In this document: piece after piece, positions 32,193-40,065 of the stretch
Position numbering within the stretch: position 1 is the stretch's first letter
Layout: every line of letters starts with the position of its first letter
Assembly (NCBI RefSeq): GCF_016714285.1
Contig: NZ_JADJNN010000010.1
Span: 248,001-312,000 of the forward strand
Length of the DNA stretch: 64,000 nt
From: Nannocystis sp.
Lineage (GTDB): Bacteria > Myxococcota_A > Polyangia > Nannocystales > Nannocystaceae
Direction of reading: 5' to 3'
Translations under genes and position numbers: made by a program
Notes under the pieces: generated by a model
Database searches by the model: none
What the model was told of the DNA's origin: nothing
Seen by the model: the letters and a program-made list of their open reading frames with translations, nothing else

Positions 32193-32638
32193 GGGGGGGC
32201 TCCTGGTCGGGCGCCCTGGTCCTGGGCGCCGCCGTGGGCGACCGAGATCGCGGCGGCGGCCAGGCGCTCGCCGTTTCGGTGCAGCTCGCAGCGGAACTGG
32301 GCCAGGTGCTCGTCGTGCCACAGCTCGTGGCCGGTGATGGTGAGGGCGTCGCCGACGTGGAAGTGGTCGACGGCGAGCTCGAGCTCGCGGGTGCCGAGCA
32401 GCTTGCCGTGCTGGCCGCCGGGGTGGTCGCGGTGGAGGTAGGCGTGGAGGGCGGCGACGGTCTGGGCGAACAGCTCGAGGCTGACGAGGGCGGGGACACG
32501 GCCGTCGACGACGAAGGGGGCGTCGGCGCGGACGGTCACGGTGCAGGTGACATCGTGCGGGGTGCAGTGCACGAGCTCATCGATGAGGAGCATCGGTGGT
32601 CGGTGCGGGAGGAAGTCTTGCAGGGGCGGGTAGACCAC
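32189..32638 (-). CDS. 3-hydroxyacyl-ACP dehydratase, ApeP-like
   Basis: The 149-residue hotdog protein starts with GTG (VYPPLQDFLPHRPPMLLIDE) and has the typical FabA/ApeP features: the LPHRPPMLLID start and the helix PALVSLELFAQTVAALHAYL that carries the acidic residue. It would dehydrate beta-hydroxyacyl intermediates on the ACP. It overlaps the ketosynthase by four bases and follows the ACP by about 20 bp. Among known families it fits ApeP-like dehydratases of aryl-polyene clusters best. Confidence 0.8.
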   Translation of the reverse strand: MVYPPLQDFLPHRPPMLLIDELVHCTPHDVTCTVTVRADAPFVVDGRVPALVSLELFAQTVAALHAYLHRDHPGGQHGKLLGTRELELAVDHFHVGDALTITGHELWHDEHLAQFRCELHRNGERLAAAAISVAHGGAQDQGARPGAPP

Positions 32639-32659
32639 GCGGAGGGACCTGGCGGGAGC

Positions 32660-32926
32660 TTAGCTGTCGACCGCCACGCCGGCGCCGCTGAGTTCGGCCT
32701 CGACGAGGGCGACGATGTCCTGGACGGTGCGGATCTTGCGGGCGACCTGGGGGTCGATGCGGCGTCCGGTGACCTCGTGGAGCTCGACGAACATGTCGAC
32801 GGCGTCGATGCTGTCGAGGTCGAGGTCCTCGTAGAGGCGCGACTCGGGCCGGATGTCGGCGGGGTCGAGCTCGAAGGTCTTGACCAGGATGCCGGTGATC
32901 CGCTGGTAGATTTCCGCGCGCGTCAT
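32660..32926 (-). CDS. Acyl carrier protein
   Basis: The 88-residue protein is a classic ACP: acidic, three helices, and the phosphopantetheine attachment serine in DLDLDSIDAVDMFVEL (about residue 39). The N-terminal MTRAEIYQRITGILVKTFEL and the later VQDIVALVEAEL complete the fold. Position between the halogenase and the dehydratase marks it as the dedicated carrier of this pathway rather than the fatty-acid ACP. Confidence 0.92.
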   Translation of the reverse strand: MTRAEIYQRITGILVKTFELDPADIRPESRLYEDLDLDSIDAVDMFVELHEVTGRRIDPQVARKIRTVQDIVALVEAELSGAGVAVDS

Positions 32927-32983
32927 GAGAGGGCCTGTGATGGTAGCGAGAGGGGGGGTTGGGCGTCCAGAGCGGCGGCGCCC

Positions 32984-34600
32984 TCAGGCGAGCGGGCTCG
33001 GGAGCAGGAACTCGTAGAGGGGCAGGGTGCGCTCGCTGGAGCTGGGGGCCTCGCCGAGGTCGGCGAGGAGGTCGAGGGCGCGGGCGCGGGTGGCGTTGAA
33101 GATCGACTCCGAGGTGCGCATCACTTGCTTGCGCGGGCGTGGGGCGAGCAGCTCGTTGGCGAAGTGGACGCCCTCGAGGGCGCAGGCGAAGCGGCCGAGG
33201 TTGGCGCGGTGCCACAGGCCCTTCTCGCGGAAGCCGGCCTCGAGCTTTTGGAACAGGCGGGAGAAGTTCTCGAGGCCCTGGAGGACGAAGTCCTTGCGGC
33301 GCAGGTCGGACTTGAGTTGGCGGAGGTCGAGGTGTTGGTCGTGCCAGTAGGGTGCGGCCCAGAGGTTGTAGTAGCAGGCGATGTCGAAGTCCCACTTGAG
33401 CTTGAGCAGCTCGAAGGAGCCGAGGACGGGGTAGAGGTCGCGGTAGAGCAGCATGGTCGCCTGGTAGCGGAACTGCATGAACTCGTCGTAGGTGGCGGAG
33501 CGGTCGGCGATCTGGGCCCGGGTCTCGCCGGCGTGGTCGCGGGTGATGAGGTCGGTGATGAAGTCGTTGTAGAGGGCGATGAAGTCGGAGCCGGGGCTGT
33601 AGAAGGGGTCGGTGAAGGCGGCGGCCTCGCCGGTGAGGAACCAGCGGTTCTGGCCGCTGAAGAACTGTTTGGTGCCGTAGGCGAGCTGCTTGTAGGCGAG
33701 GACGTCGATGAGCTCGGCGCGGTCCTTGAGGAGGTCCCAGGGGGCGCGGTGGGTCTTGAGGAACTCGAGGAAGCCCTCGGGTTTGCGCATCGCGTCGTTG
33801 AAGATCTTGTGTTCGCCGACCCAGCCGACGGACATCACGCCGCGGCCGAGCGGGATAAACCAGATCCAGTAGCCGGGGTAGCAGAAGTGGTTGGTGGAGA
33901 GGACGCGGGCGGTGTTGTGGACGCGGGCGCGCCACTCGGGGGTGCCGGCGTCGTCCATGTCGACGTGGCCGGTGAAGCGGCCCCAGACGGCGGCGATCGG
34001 GTGGTCGGCGGGGACGCGGAGCTGTTTCTGGCGGGCGATGGCGCTGGCGCGGCCGGTGGCGTCGACGACCCAGCGGGCGCGCACGGGGTAGCTGGTGTCG
34101 CCCTCGGTGACGGTGAACTCGTGCATCCCGCTGGCGTTCTGCGACTCGGGCGGGCCTTCGGGTTCGTGGAGCTTGAGGTCATGGACGCGGGCGCCGGTGC
34201 GGATGTCGGCGCCGTCGGCGAGGTTCATGCGCATGAGGTCGGCCTCGATGCGGGCGCGGTCGATCTGGAAGCTGGGGAAGACGGGCAGGTGGCGGCTGCC
34301 GATCTCGCTCATGTCGACCATCGCGGCGTTCTTCTCCGGGGTGTCGAAGAAGAAGCGCAGGCCGTTCTTGGGCAGCTGGTTCTCGTAGAGGTAGGTCGAG
34401 AGGCCGAGGCGGCGGATGAGGTAGTTGCTGGCGATCTCGACGGTGGACTCGCCGACCTTGAAGCTGGTCTCGCGGCTGCGCTCGAACAGGGCGAGCGAGA
34501 GGCCGGGGAGGCTGCGGCGCAGCTGGCGGGCCAGGAGGTTGCCGGCGAGGCCGCCGCCCAGGATCGCGATGTCGACCGTGCGTGCTTGCGGGGAGTCCAC
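32984..34600 (-). CDS. Flavin-dependent halogenase-like oxidoreductase
   Basis: The 538-residue protein belongs to the FADH2-dependent halogenase/monooxygenase family. The FAD loop GGGLAGNLLARQLR is followed by FKVGESTVEIASNYLI with the lysine that forms the haloamine in halogenases, and by YWIWFIP, which fits the W-x-W-x-I-P signature that separates halogenases from monooxygenases. A GEAAAFTDPFYSPG segment is the second FAD site. I chose GTG 34600 because AAGGAAA lies 6-8 bp before it; a longer start at 34618 has no ribosome-binding site. Substrate probably an ACP-bound aromatic or polyene. Directly downstream of the FabZ-like dehydratase gene. Confidence 0.85.
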   Translation of the reverse strand: MDSPQARTVDIAILGGGLAGNLLARQLRRSLPGLSLALFERSRETSFKVGESTVEIASNYLIRRLGLSTYLYENQLPKNGLRFFFDTPEKNAAMVDMSEIGSRHLPVFPSFQIDRARIEADLMRMNLADGADIRTGARVHDLKLHEPEGPPESQNASGMHEFTVTEGDTSYPVRARWVVDATGRASAIARQKQLRVPADHPIAAVWGRFTGHVDMDDAGTPEWRARVHNTARVLSTNHFCYPGYWIWFIPLGRGVMSVGWVGEHKIFNDAMRKPEGFLEFLKTHRAPWDLLKDRAELIDVLAYKQLAYGTKQFFSGQNRWFLTGEAAAFTDPFYSPGSDFIALYNDFITDLITRDHAGETRAQIADRSATYDEFMQFRYQATMLLYRDLYPVLGSFELLKLKWDFDIACYYNLWAAPYWHDQHLDLRQLKSDLRRKDFVLQGLENFSRLFQKLEAGFREKGLWHRANLGRFACALEGVHFANELLAPRPRKQVMRTSESIFNATRARALDLLADLGEAPSSSERTLPLYEFLLPSPLA

Positions 34601-34623
34601 GGGGGCTTTCCTTAGCACGGGTG

Positions 34624-34733
34624 GTGGGTCAGGACGGGCGGAAGATCTGCGTGCCGTGGGTGGCTCGCTGGCGATGTGGCGGGGGAGGCCGTCCGTGGGT
34701 CAGGACGGGCGGAAGATCAGGGTGCCGTGGGTG
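34624..34733. repeat. Duplicated 39-bp 3' end of the dehydratase gene
   Basis: The 39-bp sequence GTGGGTCAGGACGGGCGG... is present at 34624-34662 and 34695-34733 with two mismatches. The right copy holds the stop codon and the last codons (HGTLIFRPS) of the dehydratase gene; the left copy repeats them, including the stop, within the gap to the halogenase. Confidence 0.9.
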
Positions 34734-35062
34734 CACAGCTCGGGCTGCGTGGTGGTGCGCACGATCGAGAAGCGGACCTCGTTGGTGGTGCGCCCCAGCT
34801 GGAGCTCGAGCGGGTCGCCGGGGAAGATGGGCCGCTTGAACTTCAGCTGGGTGACGCGCTGTGGCTGGCCGAGGCTCGGCCACAGGTTGTGCGTGCGGTC
34901 GAGGGCGATGGCCAGCAGCTGGGCGATGCCGGGGAGCAGCGGGTAGCCGGGGAAGTGGCCTTGCAGGTAGAGCAGGTCGGGCGGGACTTGCAGGGCGAAG
35001 GCCGCGGATTCGCCCGCGGGGGTTGTGGTGTGGCTGAGGAGGCGGAACTCGAGGTGGTCCAT
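34700..35062 (-). CDS. FabZ/ApeI-like hotdog dehydratase
   Basis: The 120-residue protein has the signature LQGHFPGYPLLPGIAQLLAI with the catalytic histidine in HFPG and shows the FabZ/ApeI length and arrangement (FKRPIFPGDPLELQL in the second half). It would remove water from 3-hydroxyacyl-ACP. Its ATG overlaps the dapB stop by one base (TGATG), so its translation depends on the dap operon. This is the second dehydratase of the mini-cluster. Confidence 0.85.
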   Translation of the reverse strand: MDHLEFRLLSHTTTPAGESAAFALQVPPDLLYLQGHFPGYPLLPGIAQLLAIALDRTHNLWPSLGQPQRVTQLKFKRPIFPGDPLELQLGRTTNEVRFSIVRTTTQPELCTHGTLIFRPS

Positions 35063-35883
35063 CAGCTCAGGCCGGCCAGGCCGAGGACATCGGCCATGGT
35101 GTAGAGGCCGGGCTCTTTGTCGACGACCCAGCGGGCGGCTCGCAGGGCGCCGCGCGCAAAGATCGCGCGGTCGCCGGCGCGGTGGGTGAGCTCGAGGCGT
35201 TCGCCATCGGTGAGGAACATGAGGGTGTGTTCGCCGACGGAGTCGCCGCCGCGGATCGCCGCGACGCCGATCTCGCCGCGTTCGCGGGGGCGGGCGTGGG
35301 GGTCGGCGCGGTCGCTGCGGAGGACGGCGTCGGGGTCACGGCCGGTGGCCTTGGCGACGGCCTTGGCGATGCGCAGGGCGGTGCCGGAGGGGGCGTCGCG
35401 TTTGTGGTTGTGGTGGATCTCGAGGATCTCGGCGTCCCACTGATCGCCGAGGGCGTGGGCGACGAGGCCGGCGATCTTGGTGAGGAGGGTGACGCCGACG
35501 CTGAAGTTGGCGGCGCTGACGATCGGGATGTCGCTGGCGGCGGCGCGGAGCAGCTCGCGGGTGGACTTGTGGAGGCCCGTAGTGCCGAGCACGAGCGGGA
35601 CGCCGGCGTCGACGCAGCGGCGCAGGTTGGTCTCGGTGGCGTGGGGGAGGGAGAAGTCGACGACGACGCTGCTGCGGCGCGGGCGGAGTTCGTCGGTGAC
35701 CTCGACGCCGAGGTCCTGGAGGCCGGCGACGCGGCCGGCGTCCTGGCCGAGGCCGGGGCCGCCGGAGCGGTCGACGGCGGCCTCGAGGACCATGCTGTCG
35801 CTGAAGGCGATCTCGCGGAGGAGGGTCTTGCCCATGCGGCCGCGGGCGCCGACGATGATGATGGGTGTGAGGCGGTCGCTCAT
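35062..35883 (-). CDS. dapB: 4-hydroxy-tetrahydrodipicolinate reductase
   Basis: The 273-residue enzyme uses NAD(P)H in the lysine/diaminopimelate pathway. The nucleotide loop IIIVGARGRMGKTLLREI is at the N terminus, VDFSLPHATETNLR and VLGTTGLHKSTRELL follow, and the active-site region ILEIHHNHKRDAPSGTAL has the catalytic His-Lys pair. The length is normal. The ATG overlaps the dapA stop (ATGA), so dapA and dapB are coupled. Confidence 0.96.
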   Translation of the reverse strand: MSDRLTPIIIVGARGRMGKTLLREIAFSDSMVLEAAVDRSGGPGLGQDAGRVAGLQDLGVEVTDELRPRRSSVVVDFSLPHATETNLRRCVDAGVPLVLGTTGLHKSTRELLRAAASDIPIVSAANFSVGVTLLTKIAGLVAHALGDQWDAEILEIHHNHKRDAPSGTALRIAKAVAKATGRDPDAVLRSDRADPHARPRERGEIGVAAIRGGDSVGEHTLMFLTDGERLELTHRAGDRAIFARGALRAARWVVDKEPGLYTMADVLGLAGLS

Positions 35884-36767
35884 GGCGTGAGTCCCAGGGA
35901 TTGGAGGGCGTCGGCGAGGGCCTGGCCGTCGCGCGATTGGGGGTCGATGGCGAGGAGGGGGAGGCGCATGTCGGGGTGGCAGCGGCCGAGCAGGGCCATC
36001 GCCGATTTGACGGGGATCGGGTTCGGCTGGGCGAACAGGGCCCGGCACAGGGGGAGCTGGCGGTAGTGCCAGCTGCGGGCCTCGTCCCAGCGGTTGGCGG
36101 CGGCGGCGTCACAGAGCTGGGCGAGCCAGCGGGGGGCGACGTTGCTGGTGACGGAGATGACCCCGTGGCCGCCGAGGGCGAGGAAGGGGAGGAGGGTGAA
36201 GTCGTCGCCGGAGAGGAGGTCGAAGCGGTCGTTGCCGGCCAGCAGCTCGCGGATGCGGGCGATGCGGGCCATGTCGCCGGTGGCCTCTTTGATGCCGACG
36301 ATGAGCGGGTGGCGGGCGAGGGTGGCGACGGTCTCCGGGAGGAGGTCGACGCCGGTGCGGCCGGGGACGTTGTAGACGACGACGGGGAGCTCGCTGGCCT
36401 CGGCGATGGCGGTGAAGTGGGCGACGAGGCCGGCCTGGGTCGGCTTGTTGTAATAAGGGGTGACTTGCAGCGTGCCGGCGGCGCCGAGTTGTTTGCAGGC
36501 GCGGGCGAGCTCGACGGCGTGGCGGGTGTTGTTGCTGGCGGCGCCGGCGAGCACGGGGACGCGGCCGGCGGCGGCCTGGACGGTGAGTTCGACGACGCGC
36601 AGGTGTTCGCTGGTGGAGAGGGTGGAGGCCTCGCCGGTGGTGCCGCAGGGGACCAGGCCATGGATGCCGGCGGCGATCTGTTGCTCGGCGAGGCGGGAGA
36701 TCGCGGGCTCGTCGAGGCGGTCGTGGTGCAGGGGGGTGACGAGGGCGGTGTAGGCTCCGCGGAACAT
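35880..36767 (-). CDS. dapA: 4-hydroxy-tetrahydrodipicolinate synthase
   Basis: The 295-residue TIM-barrel aldolase condenses pyruvate and aspartate semialdehyde. Motifs: CGTTGEASTL (the GTTGE motif), VTPYYNKPTQAGL, VVYNVPGRTGVDL with the catalytic Tyr, and the Schiff-base lysine in IVGIKEATGDM. The start at MFRGAYTALVTP is typical for the family. Member of the ribF-TPR-dapA-dapB run. Confidence 0.96.
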   Translation of the reverse strand: MFRGAYTALVTPLHHDRLDEPAISRLAEQQIAAGIHGLVPCGTTGEASTLSTSEHLRVVELTVQAAAGRVPVLAGAASNNTRHAVELARACKQLGAAGTLQVTPYYNKPTQAGLVAHFTAIAEASELPVVVYNVPGRTGVDLLPETVATLARHPLIVGIKEATGDMARIARIRELLAGNDRFDLLSGDDFTLLPFLALGGHGVISVTSNVAPRWLAQLCDAAAANRWDEARSWHYRQLPLCRALFAQPNPIPVKSAMALLGRCHPDMRLPLLAIDPQSRDGQALADALQSLGLTP

Positions 36768-36781
36768 GGGCGGCGGCGACC

Positions 36782-37234
36782 TTACCACGAGAGCGGCTCG
36801 TGCACGGCGACCGGGCGCAGGCGGGCGCCGTCCCAGCGGGCCAGGCACAGGGTCGCGGTCGCGGGGCCCCGGGCCTCGCCCGGGAACACGAAGGCGTGCT
36901 CGCCGGCGGCGCTGCGGCAGGCGACCGAGGTGACATAAAGGGTGGTGCCTGCCGCGCTCGGGCGGAACACGGCGACGACGAGGTGGAGGTCAGGCAGCTC
37001 GGGGGCGTCGTGCCAGCGGACGGCGAGGCCGCGGCCGGGGCGGTAGCCGGCGTAGAGGCGGGCGCGCGAGCGGGCCTGCATGCGGGCGACCAGGGCGAGG
37101 GCGTGGCCGTGTTCGGGGTCGGCCTGGAGCACCCGGGCGAGCATGCGGCGGGCCTGCTCGAGGTGGTCCTGCTGGATGTACACCTGCGCGAGCGTGGCGC
37201 TGACGAGCGCGGGTGCGGATGGCTTTTGAGTCAT
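36782..37234 (-). CDS. TPR-like protein (150 aa)
   Basis: The protein has an N-terminal pair of TPR helices (LAQVYIQQDHLEQARRMLAR, LALVARMQARSRAR) and a C-terminal domain of alternating strands (ELPDLHLVVAVFRPSA). It starts with an ATGA overlap with the ribF stop, showing translational coupling. Similar small TPR proteins with a DUF4912-like C-terminal part occur in myxobacteria, but the role is unknown. dapA starts 14 bp downstream. Confidence 0.65.
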   Translation of the reverse strand: MTQKPSAPALVSATLAQVYIQQDHLEQARRMLARVLQADPEHGHALALVARMQARSRARLYAGYRPGRGLAVRWHDAPELPDLHLVVAVFRPSAAGTTLYVTSVACRSAAGEHAFVFPGEARGPATATLCLARWDGARLRPVAVHEPLSW

Positions 37235-38217
37235 GTCGCGAAGGACAGGTTGCGAGTGAAGGATGCGAACGCGGCGGGGTCGAGGGCGGGGCGGACCGCG
37301 GCGAAGTCGCGGTCGATCTGCTCGCGCAGGGAGGTGGCGTCGGTGAAGCGTTGCTCGTCGCGCAGGCGGGCGGCGAAGGCGACCTCGACGCTGCGACCGT
37401 AGAGGCTGTCGCCGAGGGTTTGCTCGAGGGCGTGGACCTCGAGCACGAGCGGGGCGTTGGGGTCGGCGACGAAGGTTGGGTTGTGGCCGAGGGAGATCGC
37501 CGCGGGCCAGCTGCTGTGGGGGTCGCCGGGGAGGCCGAGGGCGCCGGCGTAGATGCCGGGGCGCGGGAGCAGGGCCGTGGGGGCGTCGACGTTGGCGGTG
37601 CGTACGCCGAGCTCGCGGCCGCGGCCGGCTCCGGGCACGACCACGCCCTCGACGCTGTACCAGCGGCCGAGCATCGCGGCGGCGTGGTTGAGCTCGCCGG
37701 CGAGCACGGCGGCGCGGATGCCCGAGCTGCTGAGCTTGCCGGCGTGGAGTGACATGTCTCCGGGGACAGGTACGGCCTCGATCGCGGCGACGGGGATGCC
37801 GGCCGGGCGCAGCAGCTCGGCGAGCAGCAGGGCGTCGCCGCGGCGGTCGGCGCCGAAGCGGAAGTCGGCGCCGACCACCACGGCGGCGGGGCGCAGGCCG
37901 TGGATCAGGAGGCGCAGGGCGAAGTCCTCGGGGCTGGTGTCGGCGAGGGCGCGGTCGAAGCCGAGGAGGACCAGCGCGTCGACGCCGAGGCTGGCGCACA
38001 CGCGGGCGCGTTGACCGGGCGACTGCAGCAGCCGGGGGGCGCGCTCGGGGGCGAGGACGCGGGCGGGGTGCGGGTCGAAGGTGACCAGCGCGACGTGGGG
38101 CGCGAGCTCGCGGGCGCGGCGGAGGAGGGCCTGGTGGCCGAGGTGCAGGCCGTCGAAGGCGCCGACGCAGGCGGCGGTGCCTGGCTCGAGAGGGACGGGC
38201 TGCCGCAGGACCTGCAT
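37231..38217 (-). CDS. ribF: Bifunctional riboflavin kinase/FAD synthetase
   Basis: The 328-residue enzyme makes FMN and FAD. The adenylyltransferase part shows GAFDGLHLGHQALLRRA and VVGADFRFGADRRGD; the kinase part shows RELGVRTANVDAP with the flavin/ATP loop and PAAISLGHNPTF. Between them a stretch PVPGDMSLHAG precedes the usual KLSSSGIRAAV; this extra segment is encoded by a copy of the CTGTC palindrome (37752-37771). First gene of a minus-strand run that includes a flavin halogenase, so its cofactor product is used a few genes away. Confidence 0.95.
   Translation of the reverse strand: MQVLRQPVPLEPGTAACVGAFDGLHLGHQALLRRARELAPHVALVTFDPHPARVLAPERAPRLLQSPGQRARVCASLGVDALVLLGFDRALADTSPEDFALRLLIHGLRPAAVVVGADFRFGADRRGDALLLAELLRPAGIPVAAIEAVPVPGDMSLHAGKLSSSGIRAAVLAGELNHAAAMLGRWYSVEGVVVPGAGRGRELGVRTANVDAPTALLPRPGIYAGALGLPGDPHSSWPAAISLGHNPTFVADPNAPLVLEVHALEQTLGDSLYGRSVEVAFAARLRDEQRFTDATSLREQIDRDFAAVRPALDPAAFASFTRNLSFAT
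37752..37771. repeat. Dispersed palindrome copy inside ribF
   Basis: ACATGTC-N6-GACAGGT is a 20-bp inverted repeat with one mismatch. It encodes part of an 11-residue insertion relative to the family pattern of RibF, which suggests that the element was inserted in frame. Confidence 0.6.
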
Positions 38218-38322
38218 GGCGCGGGGGAAGCTATCACGGGGGCGGCGAGGGGCGAGGAGGCGGGCGGCAGCGGGCTGGCTCACACGGTTGGCCGGGCGAT
38301 GGGGGCGGTGTATGGTCGACGG

Positions 38323-38691
38323 ATGGTGCGTGCGGGGCTCGTGTTCGGGTTGTGTGTCGCGGCGATCGGGCCGGGTTGCGGCGAGTCGCGGCAGGCGCTG
38401 TACATGGAGGGGATGAAGGTCGAGGGCGACGCGGAGCGCGGGCCCTGCAAGCTGGTCCACGACAAGGAGATCGGCGCGGCGCTGTTGACCGGCGACCAGG
38501 TGCAGCAGTGCCTTCAGATGCAATCCGAGGCGCTGGCGCTCTACGATCGGGCGGCCGCCCTGGGGCTCAAGGACGCGGACTTCGTGCAGGCGCACGAGCA
38601 GGCCCGCGGTCGGGTCCAGCGTCTCGAGGGGATGTTGAAGATGGTTCGCGAGATGGAGCGGCCGGAGTACAAGGCCCCGCTGCCGCCGTGA
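38323..38691 (+). CDS. Small helical lipoprotein
   Basis: The 122-residue product has a lipoprotein signal (MVRAGLVFGLCVAAIGPGC), then helices rich in Ala, Glu and Gln (VQQCLQMQSEALALYDRAAA) with a heptad-like pattern. The ATG at 38323 is chosen because it gives the correct signal length; two upstream ATGs are in frame. Function unknown. Confidence 0.6.
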   Translation: MVRAGLVFGLCVAAIGPGCGESRQALYMEGMKVEGDAERGPCKLVHDKEIGAALLTGDQVQQCLQMQSEALALYDRAAALGLKDADFVQAHEQARGRVQRLEGMLKMVREMERPEYKAPLPP

Positions 38692-38733
38692 GCGGCGAAC
38701 GGGTCGATGAGGGCCGTGGATGAGGGCCGTCGA

Positions 38734-39726
38734 TCAGGGCAGCGCGCCGCCCTCGATCCAGCGGACCAGCGCGACCATCTGTGGATACGCGAGCGGCTCG
38801 TCGGGGGGCATGGGATCGCCGAGCACGCCGTACAGGGCGGTGCCATCGGGGTCGCGCAGCAGCGTCTGTACGAGGTAGCTCTCGGCCGGTCGGCGCGGCG
38901 CGACCATCGGGTAGCCGGTGGCTTGCAGCTCGGTCGCCAGCACGAGGTCGGCGAAGGCGCGGTCCGGGTCGCGCAGGTCGAGGCGGGCGCGCGCCAGGTC
39001 ATCGCCGTCGCGGTGACAGCTGCACGCAGGATTGTCGCTGGCGAACACCTGGCCGGCGGCGAACAGGTCGCGCAGGGTCGGGGCCGGCGCTTCGGGGCCG
39101 TCGGTGTCCGTGCCGTCGGTGTCGCCGTCGGTGTCGCCGTCGGTGTCCGTGTCGAGCGCCTCGGGGTCGACGGTGAACTCGAGCAGGAAGGCGGAGCCGT
39201 CGTCGTTGTGGATCCACCCGGGACCGCTGACATCGAGCTGCTCGCCGGCCCAGCCGACGGCGGAGGGCTGGAGGCGGAGGTGGTAGAGGACGCCGGGACG
39301 CAGGAGGGACTTCGGGCGGACGGACAGCACGCTGCCGGGACACCAGGCCGCGTCGGAGTCGCCGACGCTGGCGCCGGGCGGACGCCAGGCGAACAGCTGC
39401 AGCTCGAGCTGGGCGTCGAAGGTGACCAGGCCGGAGGAGAGGCTGACGTCGAAGTCGTCGAGGGCGCGGGGGTCGACGCGGCCGGAGAAGCAGAAGTCGA
39501 GCTGGGCGTCGCGGGCGATCACCGCCCCCTGCTCGGGGACCGTGCGGGCGATCGTGAGTCGTTCGCTGACCACCGGGAAGCGCTGCGTCTCGCTGACCCG
39601 CGTGCAGGCCGAGGGAGCGATCCCCGCGAACATCGCGGCGATCGTGGCCGCGGCGATCGTGGATCTCGCCGCGCGAGGGCCCCCGGGAGCACCCGCGCGG
39701 CGGGTCGCGTGGCTGCGGCACGGCAT
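38734..39726 (-). CDS. Lipoprotein with Ig-like and cytochrome-like region
   Basis: The 330-residue protein has a long signal with lipobox IAPSAC, an Ig-like domain (about 45-175) with the SbsA-type start ERLTIARTVPEQGAVIARDA, a linker of Asp/Thr/Gly repeats (DTDTDGDTDGDTDG), and a C-terminal domain of the kind usually found in cytochrome c-like Myxococcota proteins (YLVQTLLRDPDGTALYGVL, DPMPPDEPLAYPQMVALVRW). A CSCH motif stands in the place of CxxCH (NPACSCHRDGDD), so heme attachment is doubtful. A tethered surface protein, function unknown. Confidence 0.65.
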   Translation of the reverse strand: MPCRSHATRRAGAPGGPRAARSTIAAATIAAMFAGIAPSACTRVSETQRFPVVSERLTIARTVPEQGAVIARDAQLDFCFSGRVDPRALDDFDVSLSSGLVTFDAQLELQLFAWRPPGASVGDSDAAWCPGSVLSVRPKSLLRPGVLYHLRLQPSAVGWAGEQLDVSGPGWIHNDDGSAFLLEFTVDPEALDTDTDGDTDGDTDGTDTDGPEAPAPTLRDLFAAGQVFASDNPACSCHRDGDDLARARLDLRDPDRAFADLVLATELQATGYPMVAPRRPAESYLVQTLLRDPDGTALYGVLGDPMPPDEPLAYPQMVALVRWIEGGALP

Positions 39727-40065
39727 GCCCAGCAGGGTATCAGCCAGGGGGTAGAGCGTTGCAGCTGCATTTGCACGGGCGCGCCGCCGCCCTATTGCCC
39801 ATTGCGGGCAGGTCTACGGCGGTGAAAGCCTGTCCTGCCGCCACAGCTGGCCGCGATCGTGCCGGCACTGGCCCACACGGCCTGCCACGGAGCGCCATGG
39901 ACCGCCGCGAACCGCCGCGGAGCTAATCGGGGGCCTTCCGGCAGTCTTGTTGACCCCCCGCAGGCCCCCCTGGTATCGTCGCGCCGATTTCGGCAGCTTC
40001 GCTCGGGCCTCGAGGCTCGGCCGTGCCTGTCACGATCTCGAACCAGGGAGCCTCTGGTGTTGCGA
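39727..40065. other. 339-bp divergent intergenic region
   Basis: No gene is visible here. It lies between two divergent lipoprotein genes, contains a plausible promoter (39950-39979), a CCTGTCC half-site at 39827, and short GCCGCGAACCGCC repeats. It sits at the point where plus-strand G excess turns to C excess. I searched it for an AT-rich dif-like palindrome and found none. Confidence 0.5.
39950..39979 (+). promoter_or_regulatory. Putative sigma-70 promoter of the OmpA cluster
   Basis: TTGACC (39950-39955) and TATCGT (39974-39979) are separated by 18 bp and lie 87 bp before the DUF4398 lipoprotein start. The -10 box is imperfect. Confidence 0.45.

Noticed and set aside
39727..40065. A dif site at the composition switch
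   Set aside because: No AT-rich 28-bp XerCD-type palindrome is visible in this gap.
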